Origin: Calditrichia bacterium | Lineage (GTDB): Bacteria; Calditrichota; Calditrichia; Calditrichales; Calditrichaceae | Reading direction: 5' to 3' | Assembly (NCBI GenBank): GCA_027039465.1 | Contig: JALWEA010000500.1 | Coordinates: 1 to 7,913 of the forward strand | DNA: 7,913 nucleotides | In this document: piece by piece, positions 6,401 to 7,913 of the stretch | How the letters are laid out: every line of letters begins with the position of its first letter | How positions within the stretch are numbered: the first letter of the stretch is position 1 | The notes under the pieces: generated by a model | Told to the model about the DNA's origin: nothing | Database searches by the model: none | What the model saw: the letters and a program-made list of their open reading frames with translations, nothing else | Program-made: the position numbers and the translations under genes

Positions 6401-7913
6401 CCTGCTACTTTTACGGTGAATGCCGTTAATGATCCGCCGGTGGTCAGCGATATTCCCGATCAGACGATCGACGAAGGGCAGAATTTCGCGCAAATTCATT
6501 TGGACGATTACGTCAGCGATCCGGATAACAGCGATGCTGAAATGACCTGGACGTATGCCGGCAATCAGGAATTGCAGGTCAGCATTGATCAGAATCGGGT
6601 GGCCACCATTACTGTTCCGGATAGCGAATGGAACGGCAGTGAAACCATTTTCTTTACGGCCACCGATCCGGGCGGATTATCCGATTCGGATCCTGCCACT
6701 TTCACGGTGAATGCCGTTAATGATCCTCCGGTGGTCAGTGACATTCCCGATCAAACGATCGACGAAGGGCAGAGCTTTGCGCAAATCCATCTGGACGATT
6801 ATGTCAGCGACCCTGACAACAGCGACGCCGAGATGACCTGGACCTATTCCGGCAATCAGGAATTGCAGGTTAGCATCGACCAAAATCGCGTGGCTACGAT
6901 TAGCGCACCGGACAGTAACTGGAACGGCAGCGAAACCATTACTTTTACGGCTACCGATCCGGGCGGCCTGTCCGATTCCGATGCGGCCACCTTTACGGTC
7001 AATCCGGTTAACGATGCGCCGGTCATTACTTCCGTGCCGGACACTACGGCCGTGCAGGGCCAATTGTACCAATATCAGGTCACAGCCACGGACGCCGATT
7101 CCAACGATGTTTTGCACTATCGTTTGCTCCAAGCGCCTGCTTTTCTGAGCATTGATTCGGTGAGCGGTTTAATTTCCGGCACGCCGTCCAACGACGACGT
7201 GGGCACGCATGATGTTTCGGTGCAGGTGCACGATACTTCGTGGGCCACCGATCAGCAGGATTACCGCTTAACGGTTAAAAATCAAAACGATCCGCCGGTG
7301 GTCAGCGATATTCCCGACCAAACGATCGACGAAGGGCAGAACTTCGCGCAAATTCATTTGGATGATTACGTCAGCGATCCGGACAACAGCGATGCCGAAA
7401 TGACCTGGACGTATTCCGGTAATCAGGATTTGCAGGTAAGCATTGATCAGAATCGGGTAGCCACAGTTAGCGCACCGGATAGTAACTGGAACGGTAGTGA
7501 AACGATTACTTTTACGGCAACCGATCCGGGCGGCTTGTCAGATTCCGATCCGGCCACTTTTACGGTCAATCCGGTTAATGATGCGCCGGTCATTACTTCC
7601 ACGCCGGACACTACGGCCGTACAGGGCCAATTGTACCAATATCAGGTCACGGCCACGGACGCCGATTCCAATGACGTTTTGCACTATCGTTTGCTCAAAG
7701 CGCCGCCTTTTCTGAGCATCGATTCGGTCACCGGTTTGATTTCCGGCACGCCTTCCAACGACGACGTGGGCACACACGATGTTTCGATGCAGGTGCACGA
7801 TACCTCGTGGGCCACCGATCAGCAGGATTACCGCTTAATCGTTAAAAATCAGAACGATTCGCCGGTGGTCAGCGATATTCCCGATCAGACGATTGACGAA
7901 GGGCAGAACTTTG
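3404..7913 (+). CDS. Secreted S8 subtilisin-like protease with P-domain and cadherin-like repeats (3' end outside window)
   Basis: The frame is open for 1503 codons and leaves the window without a stop. Residues 1-23 form a Sec signal peptide (MRHK, then a hydrophobic stretch ILILLVFSFATLLF). Residues 24 to about 220 are a propeptide-like region ending in the WAQPNFYY...NDPLWPQQW segment typical before subtilase domains. The S8 domain spans about 262-546 with a complete triad: Asp271 in MLDSGVD, His306 in GHGTATAG, Ser482 in GGTSAACPQVAG. The oxyanion Asn403 lies in SSGNEG, so the enzyme should be active. An Ig/Fn3-like beta segment (about 550-668) precedes a proprotein-convertase P-domain (about 669-811, ending NGTWTLRAYDD...GWSLDITY). 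From residue 818 comes the repeat array: A-type cadherin-like units of 97 residues at 818, 915, 1012, 1109 and 1298, B-type He_PIG-like units of 92 at 1206 and 1395, and a partial A at 1487. The protein likely acts outside the cell or on its surface, degrading protein, with the repeats as a stalk or for binding. Any C-terminal sorting signal lies beyond the window. No frameshift was found. Confidence 0.95.
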   Translation, partial: MRHKIRFEILILLVFSFATLLFGRDYVYTYQGLEIRLQEEPARIFVQFDRARSVNQAAVILRPLIGQPFKNRLLNKDGRFQLVELKAYQSGSELESLISSLRQSEQVVSAAPVFRLPEGKVRFSFNRSFIVRFSDALNLQQINALNARRNVSILKNIFNNTFLLQSNDAQVDGLQSAQIYSQLDGVQWAQPNFYYLDWGLLNASVNDPLWPQQWAHRNIGQSVASGAKSEFPQQVRGIPNADMDVDLAWDALAQNGGQAGGSSDILVAMLDSGVDLTHPDLADNLFSTGKDFSPDQGDDANDVQGHGTATAGIVAALGNNGIGVAGIAFNAKILPVKIFTTYGMADDADIAQAIDYAWQNGADILSDSWSGTTQNSGIDDAIHRAKTQGRDGKGCVIVFSSGNEGHGTVSYPAYLDDVIAVGASNMFDEKKNPGSHDFQRNWGGNYGSALDLVAPTIVYSTDIQGSAGYDDGDYFDHFGGTSAACPQVAGVSALMLSANSALTSDDVQNLLQKSADKIDRYAFDTNGWNEDVGHGRVNAYHAVLSALNENGDAPLIALTPLQPTSSVDARTVTAIITDDDGIAQGNGQPALFYRTVFQGDTSDWHKITDSDGPTGDEYDFTIPAMSWGNEVEYYIRATDNSPDSLTSTFPSFGKSSDAPPYLLHYFVGDFETRTFTSSDVPVSIADDNVYYTSVLNVDDSRPIVDLNATISISEHIEDLAVALEAPDSTASGIVNHNGEPGDSYTNTVLDDEATTRITDDSSPYSGSYQPDNALWVFDGLKGNGTWTLRAYDDTYYNNGGSIDGWSLDITYMKPINPPVVSDIPDQTIDEGQNFTQIHLDDYVTDADNSDDEMTWTYSGNKDLLVSIDENRIATITVPDSEWNGSETITFTATDPTLLSDSDAATFTVNAVNDPPVVNDIPDQTIDEGQNFAQIHLDDYVSDPDNSDAEMTWTYSGNQDLQVSIDQNRIATITVPDSEWNGSETITFTATDPGGLTDSDPATFTVNAVNDPPVVSDIPDQTIDEGQNFAQIHLDDYVSDPDNSDAEMTWTYAGNQELQVSIDQNRVATITVPDSEWNGSETIFFTATDPGGLSDSDPATFTVNAVNDPPVVSDIPDQTIDEGQSFAQIHLDDYVSDPDNSDAEMTWTYSGNQELQVSIDQNRVATISAPDSNWNGSETITFTATDPGGLSDSDAATFTVNPVNDAPVITSVPDTTAVQGQLYQYQVTATDADSNDVLHYRLLQAPAFLSIDSVSGLISGTPSNDDVGTHDVSVQVHDTSWATDQQDYRLTVKNQNDPPVVSDIPDQTIDEGQNFAQIHLDDYVSDPDNSDAEMTWTYSGNQDLQVSIDQNRVATVSAPDSNWNGSETITFTATDPGGLSDSDPATFTVNPVNDAPVITSTPDTTAVQGQLYQYQVTATDADSNDVLHYRLLKAPPFLSIDSVTGLISGTPSNDDVGTHDVSMQVHDTSWATDQQDYRLIVKNQNDSPVVSDIPDQTIDEGQNF
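5855..7913 (+). repeat. Tandem domain-coding repeat array A-A-A-A-B-A-B-A
   Basis: A units (291 bp) start at 5855, 6146, 6437, 6728 and 7295; B units (276 bp) start at 7019 and 7586; a further A starts at 7862 and is cut by the window edge. Every unit keeps the reading frame and exact length. A units read PVVSDIPDQTIDEGQ...DPDNSDAEMTWTY...WNGSETI.FTATDPGG, resembling cadherin-like tandem-95/Big_9-type modules with acidic DPDNSD loops that may bind calcium. B units read PVITS.PDTTAVQGQLYQY...LSIDS.(S/T)GLISGTP, resembling putative Ig (He_PIG, dystroglycan-cadherin-like) modules. The first A unit is the most divergent (TDPTLLSDSD instead of TDPGGLSDSD), as expected at the edge of an array that expands from within. 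The DNA stays nearly identical even at silent positions, which points to recent duplication or gene conversion. Confidence 0.93.
6728..7861 (+). repeat. 567-bp A-B super-repeat, two copies
   Basis: The last complete part of the array is a higher-order duplication: A+B at 6728-7294 and A+B at 7295-7861, each exactly 567 bp, with a third beginning at 7862. The two A halves differ at 4 of 97 residues and the two B halves at 6 of 92. Both A halves share features absent from the earlier A units (SAPDSNWNGS and a closing NPVND, against TVPDSEWNGS and NAVND). The amplified unit is therefore A-B, not single domains. The true number of copies lies outside the window. Confidence 0.9.

Noticed and set aside
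5926..7798. Several long reverse-strand open frames opposite the repeat array, with mutually similar products
   Set aside because: They arise because the forward repeats are nearly identical and lack certain codons. They repeat with the same period, have no ribosome binding sites, and the forward frame has clear domains.

Overview
The window joins two regions of very different character. The left part, to about 2.45 kb, is visibly AT-rich and accessory in nature. The right part, from about 3.4 kb to the edge, is more GC-rich and is one reading frame of a secreted, multidomain protease that runs off the window. Nothing identifies the species. The protease architecture (signal peptide, S8 subtilase, P-domain, long array of cadherin/Ig-like repeats) and the heptamer-rich spacer would suit a Gram-negative, free-living bacterium of the FCB/Calditrichota type, but this is a loose inference.

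Layout: (1) Positions 1-36 hold the end of an element whose last seven bases, GTTATAC, are the exact reverse complement of GTATAAC at 1834-1840, just after the first gene. (2) 109-1767 encodes a complete 552-residue DUF262-DUF1524 protein of the GmrSD-like group, a probable nucleotide-dependent HNH nuclease used in phage or foreign-DNA defence. (3) 1817-1919 and 2344-2448 are two copies of an intergenic repeat, one behind each small-region gene, with 66 of 67 bases identical in the core. (4) Between them lie the last 24 codons of a hicA toxin gene whose front is missing, and an intact 85-codon hicB antitoxin gene. (5) 2449-3403 has no convincing gene. It holds a MITE/REP-like inverted repeat (2526-2637), small hairpins, a (CCCTTAA)7 heptamer array with degenerate edges (3111-3200), and a direct repeat bracketing that array. 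(6) 3404-7913 is the open 5' part (1503 codons) of the S8 protease. From residue 818 on it is built of two alternating repeat types in the order A-A-A-A-B-A-B-A(partial). The last part is a 567-bp A-B super-unit in near-identical copies.

The left part reads as a small island of mobile, defence-type genes. The paired end sequences, the shared repeat after each gene and the AT-rich composition resemble gene cassettes of an integron-like array, but no integrase is in view and no complete attC site can be assembled from one locus. The protease appears to be an unrelated host gene with its own start region. No evidence links it functionally to the defence genes.
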